From: Candidatus Endobugula sertula
GTDB taxonomy: Bacteria > Pseudomonadota > Gammaproteobacteria > Pseudomonadales > Cellvibrionaceae
Length of the DNA: 64,000 bases
Direction of reading: 5' to 3'
Assembly: GCA_001723645.1 (NCBI GenBank)
Contig: MDLC01000008.1
Location: forward strand, 1-64,000
Part shown: in pieces, positions 10,362-19,859 of the stretch
Numbering within the stretch: position 1 is the first letter of the stretch
How the letters are laid out: every line of letters starts with the position of its first letter
Notes under the pieces: model-generated
Seen by the model: the letters and a program-made list of their open reading frames with translations, nothing else
What the model was told of the DNA's origin: nothing
Databases searched by the model: none
Program-made: the position numbers and the translations under genes

Positions 10362-10389
10362 AAAAGGGTTCGTTAACGGACCCTTTTTT
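10362..10389 (+). terminator. Rho-independent terminator after tuf
   Basis: A stem AAAAGGGTTC / GGACCCTTTT (one G-U pair) with loop GTTAAC is followed by further T residues. It lies nine bases after the tuf stop and closes the str operon. Confidence 0.85.
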
Positions 10390-10449
10390 GTGATTATGCG
10401 ATATAATTCCAGTAATTTACAATTTATAGTCCTAATAAAATAAAAAATA

Positions 10450-11379
10450 ATGACTATGTTCTTTCGGTGCTTGAAACGAAATATTATCTTCTTTATTGTG
10501 CCTTTCTTCATTGTTATTGGTCCTAATCTATACGCTGAAGATATTGGAGTCATTGGGTTGATTACCGGGACTATAGGTGGCACTTATATCCAAATTGGTG
10601 AGAACATCTCACAGTTAGCAAAGCAAAATAACATACAGGTCAATGTGTATCCATCCAATGGTTCTCTGGAAAATATTGCGGCAGTATTTGAGCGAGATGA
10701 TGTGCAAATGGCCTTGGTACAATCGGATGTCTTGGGTTATTTAAGAGAATCGCAAAATAAAAAGCTGGAAAAAATTGAAGAAAATATAAAAATGATGTTC
10801 CCTTTATATAATGAAGAGATTCATTTATTGGCAAGGAAGGAGATTACTTCAATTTACGATTTAAATAATAAACATGTTGGAGTTGGTGGCCGTGGAAGTG
10901 GTACTAACTTAACAGGTGATTTATTGTTTGAGGTAACCAATGTTTGGCCGCGCAAGAAGTATTATCTGGAAGGAGTGTCTGCGTTAAGGGCTTTAGAGAA
11001 TAATCAAATAGATGCCTTTATCTATGTTTCAGGATATCCCGTGGAGTTACTCCAAAATGTCGATGCTAGTCGATTCCATTTGGTTCCTCTGGGTGAAGCT
11101 GTACTTTCCGAATATTACCTCAGTTCCGAGATTCCAGCCGGGACTTATTCGTGGCAAGAAGGTGTCGTCAAAACAGTAGCTGTAAAAGCAGTATTGATGA
11201 GTTCTGGTTTTAAAGGTAAGTATTGCAATGTTGCTCGCCAATTAGCCAATGTTATTTACAGTAATATGGAGTGGTTGTATGTTCACGGACATTATAAATG
11301 GCATGAGGTTAACCTATATTATGATTTAAATAAATGGGATCGTTATGAATGCGTTGCTGCCACTTATGATGAAAAATAA
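10450..11379 (+). CDS. TAXI-family periplasmic solute-binding protein
   Basis: This is a 309-residue exported protein of the TAXI (TRAP-associated extracytoplasmic immunogenic) family. A signal peptide covers about residues 1-29, with a hydrophobic core IIFFIVPFFIVIG and a likely cleavage after LYA. The mature protein opens with the family signature LITGTIGGTYIQIGENISQLAK, followed by VNVYPSNGSLENIAAVFERDDVQMALVQSDVL and GVGGRGSGTNLTGD. TRAP permease genes (the fused QM subunit) are absent from the neighbourhood. The next gene, 55 bases downstream on the same strand, is a membrane signalling protein. I infer that the protein may act as a periplasmic ligand sensor rather than as a transporter component. 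Confidence 0.85.
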   Translation: MTMFFRCLKRNIIFFIVPFFIVIGPNLYAEDIGVIGLITGTIGGTYIQIGENISQLAKQNNIQVNVYPSNGSLENIAAVFERDDVQMALVQSDVLGYLRESQNKKLEKIEENIKMMFPLYNEEIHLLARKEITSIYDLNNKHVGVGGRGSGTNLTGDLLFEVTNVWPRKKYYLEGVSALRALENNQIDAFIYVSGYPVELLQNVDASRFHLVPLGEAVLSEYYLSSEIPAGTYSWQEGVVKTVAVKAVLMSSGFKGKYCNVARQLANVIYSNMEWLYVHGHYKWHEVNLYYDLNKWDRYECVAATYDEK

Positions 11380-11434
11380 GATAAACCTTATAATATTTTT
11401 GAATAATAGGTTTTAATGGAGAGTGAGGCAATTC

Positions 11435-13555
11435 ATGGCAAATATTGTCCATTTTAAAAAATATAAAGTTATTATAATTTCTGTAGTGGTCTTTCTTATA
11501 CTGGATTTCTCCGTTCTGGTATTTAATTATTATATCTCTTATAAAATAGCCAAAAATGCTATTGCAATTAATCTTGCAGGCCAACAGCGATCCTTAAGTC
11601 AGCGGATCACAAAAAACTTGTTAGAGTTTGAAAGAGCTTACGATAAAGCGAGGGATTATGGGCCTATTATTGCTGATATAAAGAGTAGTATGGGAAGGTT
11701 TGACGAAATACTATCAGCATTTGATGTTGGTGGGATGGTGTCTATAAAGGGAGAACGGGTCTTTATAGAACCCGTTTCTGATGAACCAGGGAGGCGAGCT
11801 ATTGAAACTGCTAAGCCTATGTGGGCAATCTATAAAAATTATACGGCAGATGTATTGAATGAGTTTGAACATCGGGAACATATTAAAGAAGATGTAGTGA
11901 CTATTTTTTTTAGAGAATCTATTATCAACGACGTAGTGCTTTATGTGACTCATAATAATCTTGCCCTGCTGGAAGTGGTAAGCGATCTGAATGAAGCGGT
12001 AGGGAATACTGCAGAAGAGAAAGTTAGGAAGTTGAGGATTATACAATCCCTTGCTATCTTTCTTGCAGTAATCAATTTTTTCTTTATTATTTTCTTTGCA
12101 CTGAAGAATTTAAGGAAAATTGATACTGAGCTTGAATTTGCGAAAGCGGAATTGCACGTAATGTTAAATACGATTACTGAGGGAATATTTTTGTTGGATT
12201 CTAATTTGGTAATTAGTGAGCAATACTCTAAAGAAATGGAAATTATTTTTAATGGTGAAGAGTTAAGTGGAAAATCATTATTATTCCTCTTAAATAAAAT
12301 ATGCCATGATTTTAATGAAAAGGGTGTGGGCGATTTTTTGCAAGCCTTATTTGATAAAAATAAAAATATGAAAGTGCTAAATTTACTTAATCCTCTGCAA
12401 AAAGTGTTAGTTAAAGATAAAAATAAAACTCATGGTTTGGATGATAAACGATACTTGAGATTTTCTTATTCCAGAATTGAAGCTGATAAATATGTAGAGA
12501 GGATACTGGTTCGTGTTGTTGATATTTCAAAAGAAGTATTGCACGAGCAGACTCTGGAAAAGGAGAGAGACAGGCAGTTTAAACAGATGCATCTTATATC
12601 TGCACTAATGAATAGTAATGCAGATATGTTACCCATATTTTTTCAGAGAAGTTTTTATTGTTTTGATCATATCAATGGTATCTTAAAGTCGCCAATTAGC
12701 GATAGTAGAGAACTTTTTGGTAAAGTTGAAAGAATTGATTCATTGCTGAATGACTTTCGAGTTGAGGCTAAAAAACTGGGCTTGGAGTCTTTAACCAATG
12801 TGTCGAGTGACTTGCAGACTGAACTTGAAAAAATAAAAGGAAAGAAAAAATTATCTGTTGATGATTTTTATAATTTTTCATTGGTGCTTGATAATCTTGT
12901 CTCCCATACTGAATCTATTTATAAATTTTCTAATAAAATTTTGTCGGAAAATGCTGTAAAAATATTTCAGCTTAAGTCAGTTGTGTCGGAAAATGATATT
13001 GGTTGGGCTCATCTGAGCGAATTTTCTGAGATTGTGGCAGAAAAAGAGCGAAAGGATATTGAATTTGTCGTGTCAGGTTTGAATGACCACTTATTGCCAA
13101 AGAAAATGTTGCGCTTTATTAATTCAATTATTGTACAACTAACTTACCATTCTATTGCCGTGAGTATTGAAACCCCGCAGCGAAGAATTGAAATGGGTAA
13201 GCCAAGTTTTGGCCTGGTTGATGTCAGGCTGGTTAAAAAGAAAAGTGGTGGTTATTATCTGACAATACGTAATGATGGAACAGGATTGAATGTAAATGAA
13301 GTGAGGGCTTCAGTTGTTGATGGTGGTGCGATACGCGGTATCCCTTCAGGTAAAATGACTAAAAAACAAATGCTTTTTTTGTTATTTTATTCCTATAACC
13401 CAGAAGAAAACAAGCTATTGTTCTATGATAACGAGTTAGTATCTTGTGATCAAATGATGAAGTTTATTGCTGACTATAACGTTAAGTTTGATATTAGAAG
13501 TGTTGATAATGAAGGTAGTGTTTTTGAGTTTATGTTTCCAGTTTCGACCCTTTAA
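11435..13555 (+). CDS. CheA-like transmembrane sensor with degenerate kinase motifs
   Basis: The protein has 706 residues. A first membrane helix lies at about 10-32. A periplasmic domain of the type IV pili methyl-accepting chemotaxis transducer N-terminal (PilJ-N) type follows, with AINLAGQQRSLSQRITK, then a second helix at about 203-225. A PAS-like domain (about 235-370), a helical Hpt-like region (about 395-505) and a CheA-like ATPase region (about 530-705) come next. The position aligned with the phospho-accepting His of HxxKGxA reads NDFRVEA. The N-box Asn position reads LTYHS, and the second glycine box is not recognisable, while NDGTG (G1 box) remains. I infer a pseudokinase or scaffold. 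The ATG at 11435 follows GAGG; an in-frame GTG at 11423 is less likely. It is probably co-transcribed with the TAXI protein. Confidence 0.7.
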   Translation: MANIVHFKKYKVIIISVVVFLILDFSVLVFNYYISYKIAKNAIAINLAGQQRSLSQRITKNLLEFERAYDKARDYGPIIADIKSSMGRFDEILSAFDVGGMVSIKGERVFIEPVSDEPGRRAIETAKPMWAIYKNYTADVLNEFEHREHIKEDVVTIFFRESIINDVVLYVTHNNLALLEVVSDLNEAVGNTAEEKVRKLRIIQSLAIFLAVINFFFIIFFALKNLRKIDTELEFAKAELHVMLNTITEGIFLLDSNLVISEQYSKEMEIIFNGEELSGKSLLFLLNKICHDFNEKGVGDFLQALFDKNKNMKVLNLLNPLQKVLVKDKNKTHGLDDKRYLRFSYSRIEADKYVERILVRVVDISKEVLHEQTLEKERDRQFKQMHLISALMNSNADMLPIFFQRSFYCFDHINGILKSPISDSRELFGKVERIDSLLNDFRVEAKKLGLESLTNVSSDLQTELEKIKGKKKLSVDDFYNFSLVLDNLVSHTESIYKFSNKILSENAVKIFQLKSVVSENDIGWAHLSEFSEIVAEKERKDIEFVVSGLNDHLLPKKMLRFINSIIVQLTYHSIAVSIETPQRRIEMGKPSFGLVDVRLVKKKSGGYYLTIRNDGTGLNVNEVRASVVDGGAIRGIPSGKMTKKQMLFLLFYSYNPEENKLLFYDNELVSCDQMMKFIADYNVKFDIRSVDNEGSVFEFMFPVSTL

Positions 13556-13588
13556 TGGCTAGACTTAGTTTTAGGGTTATATTAAGAG

Positions 13589-14845
13589 CTAGTGTTCCCT
13601 CCTTAGGTTGATTAGTGAATTTTTCTGGTCAATTTCGAATTGAAATTGTTGCAAGATATTCATTCCCAATAATCCCACTGAGTGGTTTGAAGTGGGGTAG
13701 TCAAGAACAGCAATACTAACATTGCTAATTGTATAATTTCCTAAAGTAAACGTATCCAGTAGATAGATGTCGCCGTTTGTTTTTCCATTAGCGGTTAAGA
13801 AATACTGTGAGGATTGGTATGTCATATTGCTTGATGAGTTCATCGTTTCAAAAAAAACTTTACTAATTGTAGTGATAGAGGCTCCAGTATCCAGCAATAA
13901 CTGAGCATCAGTTCCAGACAAGTTTACAGGGACAATAAATTGGTTGGCATGTTTAATTAGGGTGACCGATGATTCGAATGTACTGTTATTCCCTGTGTTT
14001 TCTGCATGGGATGAGGAGCTGATGCCATATGTTTTAAATAATGCCGATATTCTATCTCTCCATTCATGATGTTCTGCTAAGTTGTCAGCTTCTGCTTTAG
14101 CTCGGTATTCATTGCCTGATTGTAAATGAATGTTAATTAACTGGTATCTGTCGGTTTTTGTTAATAAGCCAGTGTTGTCAGCAAATGTATAAATATTAAT
14201 AAGTTCACTCAGATTTTCTGAGTTCATAAAGGCCTCATTCACTTGTTTCATAAATTGTTTGTAGGCTTCGTGAGTTTTAATTTTATCTTCTTTGGTGAAA
14301 GCATAGCTATTAACAAGTTGGAACGTATTGAGTGCTTCATAAAATAGCTCTTGTTTATCATAAAAATCAGCCAATATTAATAGAATGTCTATATCATCAT
14401 AAAAATCGTTCAAGTAGCTATCTATTGCTGCTATAACTTTTTCCCGATTTTGCAAGGGGAATTCGATTAATCGTTTTAAGTATTGAATAAATTGTTGTTT
14501 GAATAAGTGTGCATTGTCTTGTGATAGATTCCATATCGTATGGTATAGCCTCATGGCATCTATGTATTTTTCGGCTTCTAGTAATTGGGAAAATATTGCC
14601 GGTATAGGGGTCTGTGTACGGTTGAGTTTGTATGCAGTGACAGGGAGTTCGCTGAGTGTGCTGCAATTGCAAGTGGTTGACCCTGCTGGTAAGGGGCTCA
14701 TTGTATCGGTAATAGGGGGATTAGATTCATGATGTTGGCTGATCGTGTGAGAACCTTGGTTTGTAGCGTTTTGGCCTTGGTGTCCAGTATAATAGCCAAT
14801 GCCAAAGCATAAAATAAGTGCGCAGATAAAGGTAATTAATTTCAT
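13589..14845 (-). CDS. Membrane-anchored retropepsin-like aspartic protease
   Basis: The protein has 418 residues. An N-terminal signal anchor (MKLITFICALILCFGIGYY) places the rest in the periplasm. Residues about 80-275 are helical, TPR-like. The C-terminal 120 residues form a clan AA aspartic protease domain with the catalytic DTGAS at about 320-324, followed by ITTISKVFFE. The closing flap/psi-loop element SVGLLGMNILQQFQFEID lies near residue 390. One such domain per chain implies a homodimeric active site, as in retropepsins. It is convergent with the CheA-like gene (33 bases apart) and divergent from the metalloprotease lipoprotein. Substrate is unknown. Confidence 0.8.
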   Translation of the reverse strand: MKLITFICALILCFGIGYYTGHQGQNATNQGSHTISQHHESNPPITDTMSPLPAGSTTCNCSTLSELPVTAYKLNRTQTPIPAIFSQLLEAEKYIDAMRLYHTIWNLSQDNAHLFKQQFIQYLKRLIEFPLQNREKVIAAIDSYLNDFYDDIDILLILADFYDKQELFYEALNTFQLVNSYAFTKEDKIKTHEAYKQFMKQVNEAFMNSENLSELINIYTFADNTGLLTKTDRYQLINIHLQSGNEYRAKAEADNLAEHHEWRDRISALFKTYGISSSSHAENTGNNSTFESSVTLIKHANQFIVPVNLSGTDAQLLLDTGASITTISKVFFETMNSSSNMTYQSSQYFLTANGKTNGDIYLLDTFTLGNYTISNVSIAVLDYPTSNHSVGLLGMNILQQFQFEIDQKNSLINLRREH

Positions 14846-14996
14846 AGAGACCTATCATGAGAGAATTATTGTCGTTTACTTTGCTCGCACCTATGATGGC
14901 TGGTATTATTATATCTCATAAATCTATCATGGAGTCTATCAGGAACTATTCGATTGACGAAATATCTTGGTAGAGATTGTCCTTAAGGAGTTTTAC

Positions 14997-16694
14997 TTGT
15001 ATACAGTTCGTTTAATGATGATTTTTGGAATCATTGCTTTGGTCATTGTTGGTTGTGGTGGAGGTGGTGATGATTCCAACTCCACTTCTACCTCCAGCTC
15101 CAACTCGTCGTCAACTACCACTACGCCTCCACCATCAGTCCAGACTATTATCAACGATGGTACTGCCTGTGCTCCTATGGGTGCTACTGTGCTGGTTTCT
15201 GGCACTGTTCATTATGAGAGAGTCTTTTTTTCCACAACAGCATCGGGCCTGGATTATAATAATATTCAGCCGCGCCCTGTTCGTGGGGCAGTGATACAGG
15301 CTTTGGGTGTTGGCGGTTGTGTTATGGCTAGCGCGTTGACTTCTGTTACTGGAACCTACTCCTTGGCAGTTTCCCCAAACACCAGTGTGAAAATTCGTGT
15401 AAAAGCCCAAACACAAAGCACAGCAGGCGCTCTTTGGGACTTTGCAGTTAAGGATAATACTAATAGTAATGGCCTTTACGTTCTGGACGGTTCTTTTGCG
15501 ACGTCTGGCATAGCAAACTCTACCCGTAATTTAACGGCTACTTCTGGTTGGACGGGTAGTTCCTATGGTGGTGTACGAAGTGCAGCTCCTTTTGCGATTC
15601 TGGACTCTGTGTACAAGGCTATTCAAAAAGTCGTTTCTGTTGATGCCTCCGTGAATATGGATAATGCAGATATTTTTTGGAGTGTAAATAACAGTACGGC
15701 CAGTGGAACCCCTTCTGCTGGTGAGATTGGAACCAGCTATTATTTGAACGATGAGATTTATCTTCTCGGTCGGCAAAACAGTGGTACGGATGAGTATGAT
15801 GAGCATGTCATTATTCATGAATGGGGGCATTATTTTGAAGATAATCTTTCCCGCTCGGATAGTATAGGAGGCGGTCATACTATTAGCGATATATTAGACA
15901 TGCGTGTTGCTCTTAGTGAAGGTTTTGGTAATGCTCTTTCTGGAATGGTGACAGATGATCCTGTTTATCGGGATTCATATGATGCTCAGCAGGGCAATGG
16001 TTCTGTCATTAATGTTGAAACCAACGCAGCAACGAATATCGGTTGGTTTAGTGAGGGTTCAGTACAGACAATCCTATATGATATTTATGATACAACTGCT
16101 GATGTTAATGACTCTGTAAGTTTGGGTTTTTCTGCTATTTACAATGCCATGGTGAGTTCTGAGTATAAAAACCAAGCTAGTTTAACCAGTATTTTTTCTC
16201 TAATTGATAAAGTGAAAGAGGATAATGTAGGTTCTGCAAGTGCTATTGATACTCTGGTCAGCTCACAAAGTATTGATGTTATTGTTGATCGGTTTGGTAC
16301 CAACGAAACCAATAGTGGTGGTAACGCGACTAATCTTCCTATGTATAAACTACTGACGGATGATGGTAATCCTGTCATAGTATGTAGTCATAAAGATAAC
16401 GGTGAATATAATAAGTTAGGCAACGGACAATTCCTGCGTTTACAGGTGGTATCTGCTGGTAGTCATAACATTGTGGCCACCCGAGTGTCGGGTTTAACAT
16501 CGTCTGATCCTGATGTCGGGGTTTATCTAAATGGTAGTTTAATATTTGTAGGTACTTCATCGACTAATAACACAGAAACAATCACCGCTAACCTAAACGT
16601 TGATGAGTATATTGTTGAAGTCCATGATTTTAGTAATGTTGATAGATCAACAACCACTGGTGGTAATGTCTGTTTTAATGTGTCTGTATTTTAA
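14997..16694 (+). CDS. Lipoprotein zinc metalloprotease with HEWGH motif
   Basis: The protein has 565 residues. The TTG at 14997 is chosen because AAGGAG ends six bases before it and because it gives a clean lipoprotein signal, MYTVRLMMIFGIIALVIVGC, with lipobox VIVGC. A low-complexity Ser/Thr/Asn linker follows. Residues about 50-150 look like a beta-sandwich (carboxypeptidase-regulatory-like) domain. The catalytic region holds HEWGH at about 274-278 (HExxH type) and a downstream SEGFGNALSG whose Glu could be the third zinc ligand. The last 100 residues resemble a bacterial pre-peptidase C-terminal (PPC) domain. An upstream TTG at 14967 is less likely. Substrate is unknown. A second lipoprotein gene starts 20 bases downstream. 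Confidence 0.8.
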   Translation: MYTVRLMMIFGIIALVIVGCGGGGDDSNSTSTSSSNSSSTTTTPPPSVQTIINDGTACAPMGATVLVSGTVHYERVFFSTTASGLDYNNIQPRPVRGAVIQALGVGGCVMASALTSVTGTYSLAVSPNTSVKIRVKAQTQSTAGALWDFAVKDNTNSNGLYVLDGSFATSGIANSTRNLTATSGWTGSSYGGVRSAAPFAILDSVYKAIQKVVSVDASVNMDNADIFWSVNNSTASGTPSAGEIGTSYYLNDEIYLLGRQNSGTDEYDEHVIIHEWGHYFEDNLSRSDSIGGGHTISDILDMRVALSEGFGNALSGMVTDDPVYRDSYDAQQGNGSVINVETNAATNIGWFSEGSVQTILYDIYDTTADVNDSVSLGFSAIYNAMVSSEYKNQASLTSIFSLIDKVKEDNVGSASAIDTLVSSQSIDVIVDRFGTNETNSGGNATNLPMYKLLTDDGNPVIVCSHKDNGEYNKLGNGQFLRLQVVSAGSHNIVATRVSGLTSSDPDVGVYLNGSLIFVGTSSTNNTETITANLNVDEYIVEVHDFSNVDRSTTTGGNVCFNVSVF

Positions 16695-16714
16695 GAGAAA
16701 GTAGGAAAAGAGCG

Positions 16715-17251
16715 ATGAACAATATATTATTGTTTGCATTAATAGTCAGCTTGCCTTTAATGCAAGCGTGTAAGGAAGAGTTAAAACCACAAAGGGTGGT
16801 TGTAGCCGATAACTATACCGTTCAACTACCAGGGTATGCAAAACCTGGAGCTTCTGTTGCTTTAGCGAATAGCAAAGTAACGTTAGATGTGGCTGGTGCA
16901 CAACATGCCGTTGATGTAGGTATCAATAGCGCTTACGATAGTGGTACTATGGCGCTATCTGTCAGTGCCTCGGAAGGACTTTATATCGTCGATGGTGATA
17001 CCAATCCAACAGTATCACTACGTAAGGGGACCATTGAGTTTCCTTATACTATTATTGCTAGCCAGACAGGACGTTACTATATTTATTTGAATGCTAAAGT
17101 GGAAAGTGGTGGTAAGATCGAGGGGCGTGCTTTAACCTTTATTGTGCAAGTGGGTGAGGAGTCCCTAGGTACTGCTTCTCAAAAGTCGGCGATAGATGGT
17201 AATACTGAAGTATTAATACCGCTGCCTGCCGAGGAAGACATTATTTATTAA
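16715..17251 (+). CDS. Small lipoprotein of unknown function
   Basis: The protein has 178 residues. A lipoprotein signal peptide, MNNILLFALIVSLPLMQAC, has Cys at residue 19. The mature part is rich in beta-type sequence, with no motif I recognise. The ATG follows AGGAAAAGAG. The gap to the metalloprotease gene is only 20 bases, so the two are almost certainly one operon. A role as partner, anchor or inhibitor of the protease is possible but not shown by the sequence. The hairpin at 17291-17318 ends the transcript. Confidence 0.65.
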   Translation: MNNILLFALIVSLPLMQACKEELKPQRVVVADNYTVQLPGYAKPGASVALANSKVTLDVAGAQHAVDVGINSAYDSGTMALSVSASEGLYIVDGDTNPTVSLRKGTIEFPYTIIASQTGRYYIYLNAKVESGGKIEGRALTFIVQVGEESLGTASQKSAIDGNTEVLIPLPAEEDIIY

Positions 17252-17290
17252 GCTTGTAAGACCTCAGCGGTTTTCTAGACGTCATCATAA

Positions 17291-17318
17291 AGCCCCGATA
17301 ACGTTAATTATCGGGGCT
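17291..17318. terminator. Bidirectional terminator between convergent genes
   Basis: A perfect 11-base stem AGCCCCGATAA / TTATCGGGGCT has a six-base loop. It lies between the lipoprotein gene on the plus strand and the EF-G2 gene on the minus strand and can serve both. Confidence 0.75.
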
Positions 17319-17340
17319 GTTGTTGACACAGAAAGTGAAA

Positions 17341-19425
17341 TTACTTATTCGCTTTCTTCTCTTTTTCTGCTGCGATTACGTCTTCGGCTACTTGTGCAGG
17401 GCAAGGTAAGTAATGTGAGAATTCCATAGAGAATTGGCCGCGCCCAGAAGTAATGGTTCGTAAATGACCAATATAACCAAACATCTCTGAAAGAGGGACA
17501 TCCGCTTTAATACGTACACCTGTAGTGCCTGGTTCTTGATCTTTAATCATTCCGCGACGGCGGTTTAGATCACCAATCACATCACCGACATGGTCGTCTG
17601 GAGTAAATACATCCACATGCATGATAGGCTCTAATAATTGGGGACCGGCTTTTGGCATGGACTGACGGAATGCACTCTTGGCTGCAATTTCAAAGGCAAC
17701 CGCTGACGAATCCACTGCGTGATAAGCACCGTCATACAGTTCAATATCAACATCTACCATAGGGAAGCTGGCTAAGGGGCCCTCTTCCATCATGGTCTTG
17801 AAGCCTTTTTCAATAGCAGGAAAAAATTCTTTTGGTACATTACCGCCTACTACTGTTGATCTGAAAGTGAAGCCAACACCAGGTTCATTAGGTCTAATGC
17901 GATAGTCAATTTTACCAAACTGGCCAGCTCCTCCCGATTGTTTTTTATGAGTATAGCTATCTTCAATGGTTTGAGTAATACTCTCACGATAGGCTACCTG
18001 GGGTTTACCCACATCAAGGTCAACGCCATAAGTACGCTTCAGGATGTCTACTTTAATATCCAAGTGCAATTCACCCATCCCTTTTAGGATAGTTTCACCA
18101 GAATCTTCGTCAGTTTCAACTCGGAATGAAGGGTCTTCTGCAACCATTTTACCAATAGCAATTCCCATCTTCTCAACACCTCCCTTATCTTTTGGTGCCA
18201 CTGCAATAGAAATCACTGGCTCAGGGAAGATCATGGGCTCTAGCGTGCAAGGGTTGTTTGGGTCGCATAGTGTATGACCCGTCTGTACATTCTTCATGCC
18301 GACAACGGCAATAATATCGCCAGCTTGTGCGGAATTCAGTTCATTACGGTCATCTGCGTGCATTTCGACCATACGGCCAATGCGCTCTGTTTTGCCTGTG
18401 TAGGAATTTAATATGGTCATGCCTTTTTCTAGCTTGCCGGAGTAGATGCGAATAAAGGTTAAAGCACCAAAGCGATCATCCATAATCTTGAAGGCCAGAG
18501 CACGTAGTGGCTCATCAACAGAAACAGTAGCGACTTCATTTGTTTCATTACCTTCTTCATCGGTTAACGGTTGAGGATCAACCTCTGTTGGGTTTGGCAG
18601 GTAATCAATAACCGCATCCAATACTAACTGGATACCTTTGTTTTTAAAGGCTGAACCACAATAAGTTGGGAAGAAATCAAGAGCGATAGTCCCCTTACGG
18701 ATACAACGCTTAATATCGTCAATAGAAGGCTCTTCACCCTCCATATAAGCCACCATTAGGTCATCGTCCTGTTCAACGGCTGTTTCAATCAACTGCTCAC
18801 GATACTCAGCGACTTTTTCTACCATATCTCCAGGGATATCTGTGACTTCGTAGTTTTCTGGTAGACCAGAATCATCCCAGATATAGGCTTTTTGGCTGAG
18901 TATATCGACCACACCTTTAAAATCGTCTTCAATACCGATAGGCAGGGTCATCACTAGAGGATTAGCCCCCAAGACTTTCTTAACCTGTTTCACTACACGG
19001 TAGAAATCAGCCCCCATACGGTCCAGCTTATTGACGAAAATCACACGGGCGACTTCAGATTCGTTGGCATAGCGCCAGTTGGTTTCTGATTGCGGTTCAA
19101 CACCACCAGAACCACAGAACACCCCGATACCACCATCCAATACTTTCAATGAGCGGTAGACCTCAACAGTGAAATCAACGTGCCCCGGGGTATCAATAAT
19201 ATTTAAACGGTGATCTTTCCAGAAACAAGTGGTTGCTGCAGACTGAATGGTAATACCACGTTCTTGCTCCTGTTCCATAAAGTCAGTAGTCGCCGCGCCG
19301 TCATGTACTTCACCTGTCTTATGAATCTTACCGGTGAGCTTTAGAATACGCTCGGTGGAAGTTGTCTTGCCCGCATCAACATGAGCAAAGATACCAATAT
19401 TTCTATAAAGGCTTAAGTCTGTCAT
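17341..19425 (-). CDS. Second elongation factor G (EF-G2 type)
   Basis: The protein has 694 residues and all GTPase motifs: [21 protein letters not shown] and NKLDRMG. Full-length domains II to V follow, including [15 protein letters not shown]. It differs from FusA at 6933-9041 in many places (for example [13 protein letters not shown] at the start and an [10 protein letters not shown] tail) and matches the separate EF-G2/FusA2 branch found in Pseudomonas and relatives. In known organisms with two EF-Gs the roles may be split between translocation, recycling and stress. Which applies here cannot be told. It stands alone, with the terminator at 17291-17318 after it. Confidence 0.88.
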   Translation of the reverse strand: MTDLSLYRNIGIFAHVDAGKTTSTERILKLTGKIHKTGEVHDGAATTDFMEQEQERGITIQSAATTCFWKDHRLNIIDTPGHVDFTVEVYRSLKVLDGGIGVFCGSGGVEPQSETNWRYANESEVARVIFVNKLDRMGADFYRVVKQVKKVLGANPLVMTLPIGIEDDFKGVVDILSQKAYIWDDSGLPENYEVTDIPGDMVEKVAEYREQLIETAVEQDDDLMVAYMEGEEPSIDDIKRCIRKGTIALDFFPTYCGSAFKNKGIQLVLDAVIDYLPNPTEVDPQPLTDEEGNETNEVATVSVDEPLRALAFKIMDDRFGALTFIRIYSGKLEKGMTILNSYTGKTERIGRMVEMHADDRNELNSAQAGDIIAVVGMKNVQTGHTLCDPNNPCTLEPMIFPEPVISIAVAPKDKGGVEKMGIAIGKMVAEDPSFRVETDEDSGETILKGMGELHLDIKVDILKRTYGVDLDVGKPQVAYRESITQTIEDSYTHKKQSGGAGQFGKIDYRIRPNEPGVGFTFRSTVVGGNVPKEFFPAIEKGFKTMMEEGPLASFPMVDVDIELYDGAYHAVDSSAVAFEIAAKSAFRQSMPKAGPQLLEPIMHVDVFTPDDHVGDVIGDLNRRRGMIKDQEPGTTGVRIKADVPLSEMFGYIGHLRTITSGRGQFSMEFSHYLPCPAQVAEDVIAAEKEKKANK

Positions 19426-19522
19426 TGTGTTACTCGTTTATATCTGGAAAATGGTTGAGTGAAAAATGCGCCGGAGTATACCTGAAGTATGATGCCTTTG
19501 GAATCGTTGAATACGCTTATTG

Positions 19523-19671
19523 ATGTTACCCCGCTAATTAGGACAGTCGATTTGACTAAACTAAGCGTAAATGAGTCACGAGTTAAATGAGTAAACGCAT
19601 ATTATGCCCCAGCATTTAGAGAGGCAGCGGTTAAATTAGCCTTGGATGGCATAACATCAGAGGGAACATAG
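19523..19671 (+). mobile_element. Remnant of an IS3-type insertion sequence (OrfA start)
   Basis: At 19525-19545 the sequence reads like an insertion-sequence left end (GTTACCCCGCTAATTAGGAC). An ATG at 19587 encodes MSKR, and after a frame break the frame at 19603-19668 reads YAPAFREAAVKLALDGITSEGT before a stop. That pattern is typical of the N-terminal helix-turn-helix part of IS3-family OrfA transposases. No OrfB or right end was found, so only a short, frameshifted relic remains in the gap between EF-G2 and the DUF2058 gene. Confidence 0.55.
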
Positions 19672-19859
19672 TACTGGTACGTTGTGCCGCTTTATGGGGC
19701 TATTTATACAGGGTAGTTATTATGTCGGGTTAGAATGACCCAGAAACAAACAAGGCCAGCATCGTTGATCTTTTTATAGAGGGTAGTGTAGTTGTTGTTT
19801 GATTGCTTTATTTGTAGACTCATGGTACTGAAACAATATCTATGAATCACACCTCGTCA
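19672..19859. other. Intergenic region after the IS remnant
   Basis: No gene or clear signal is visible. It may contain further decayed insertion-sequence DNA. Confidence 0.3.
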
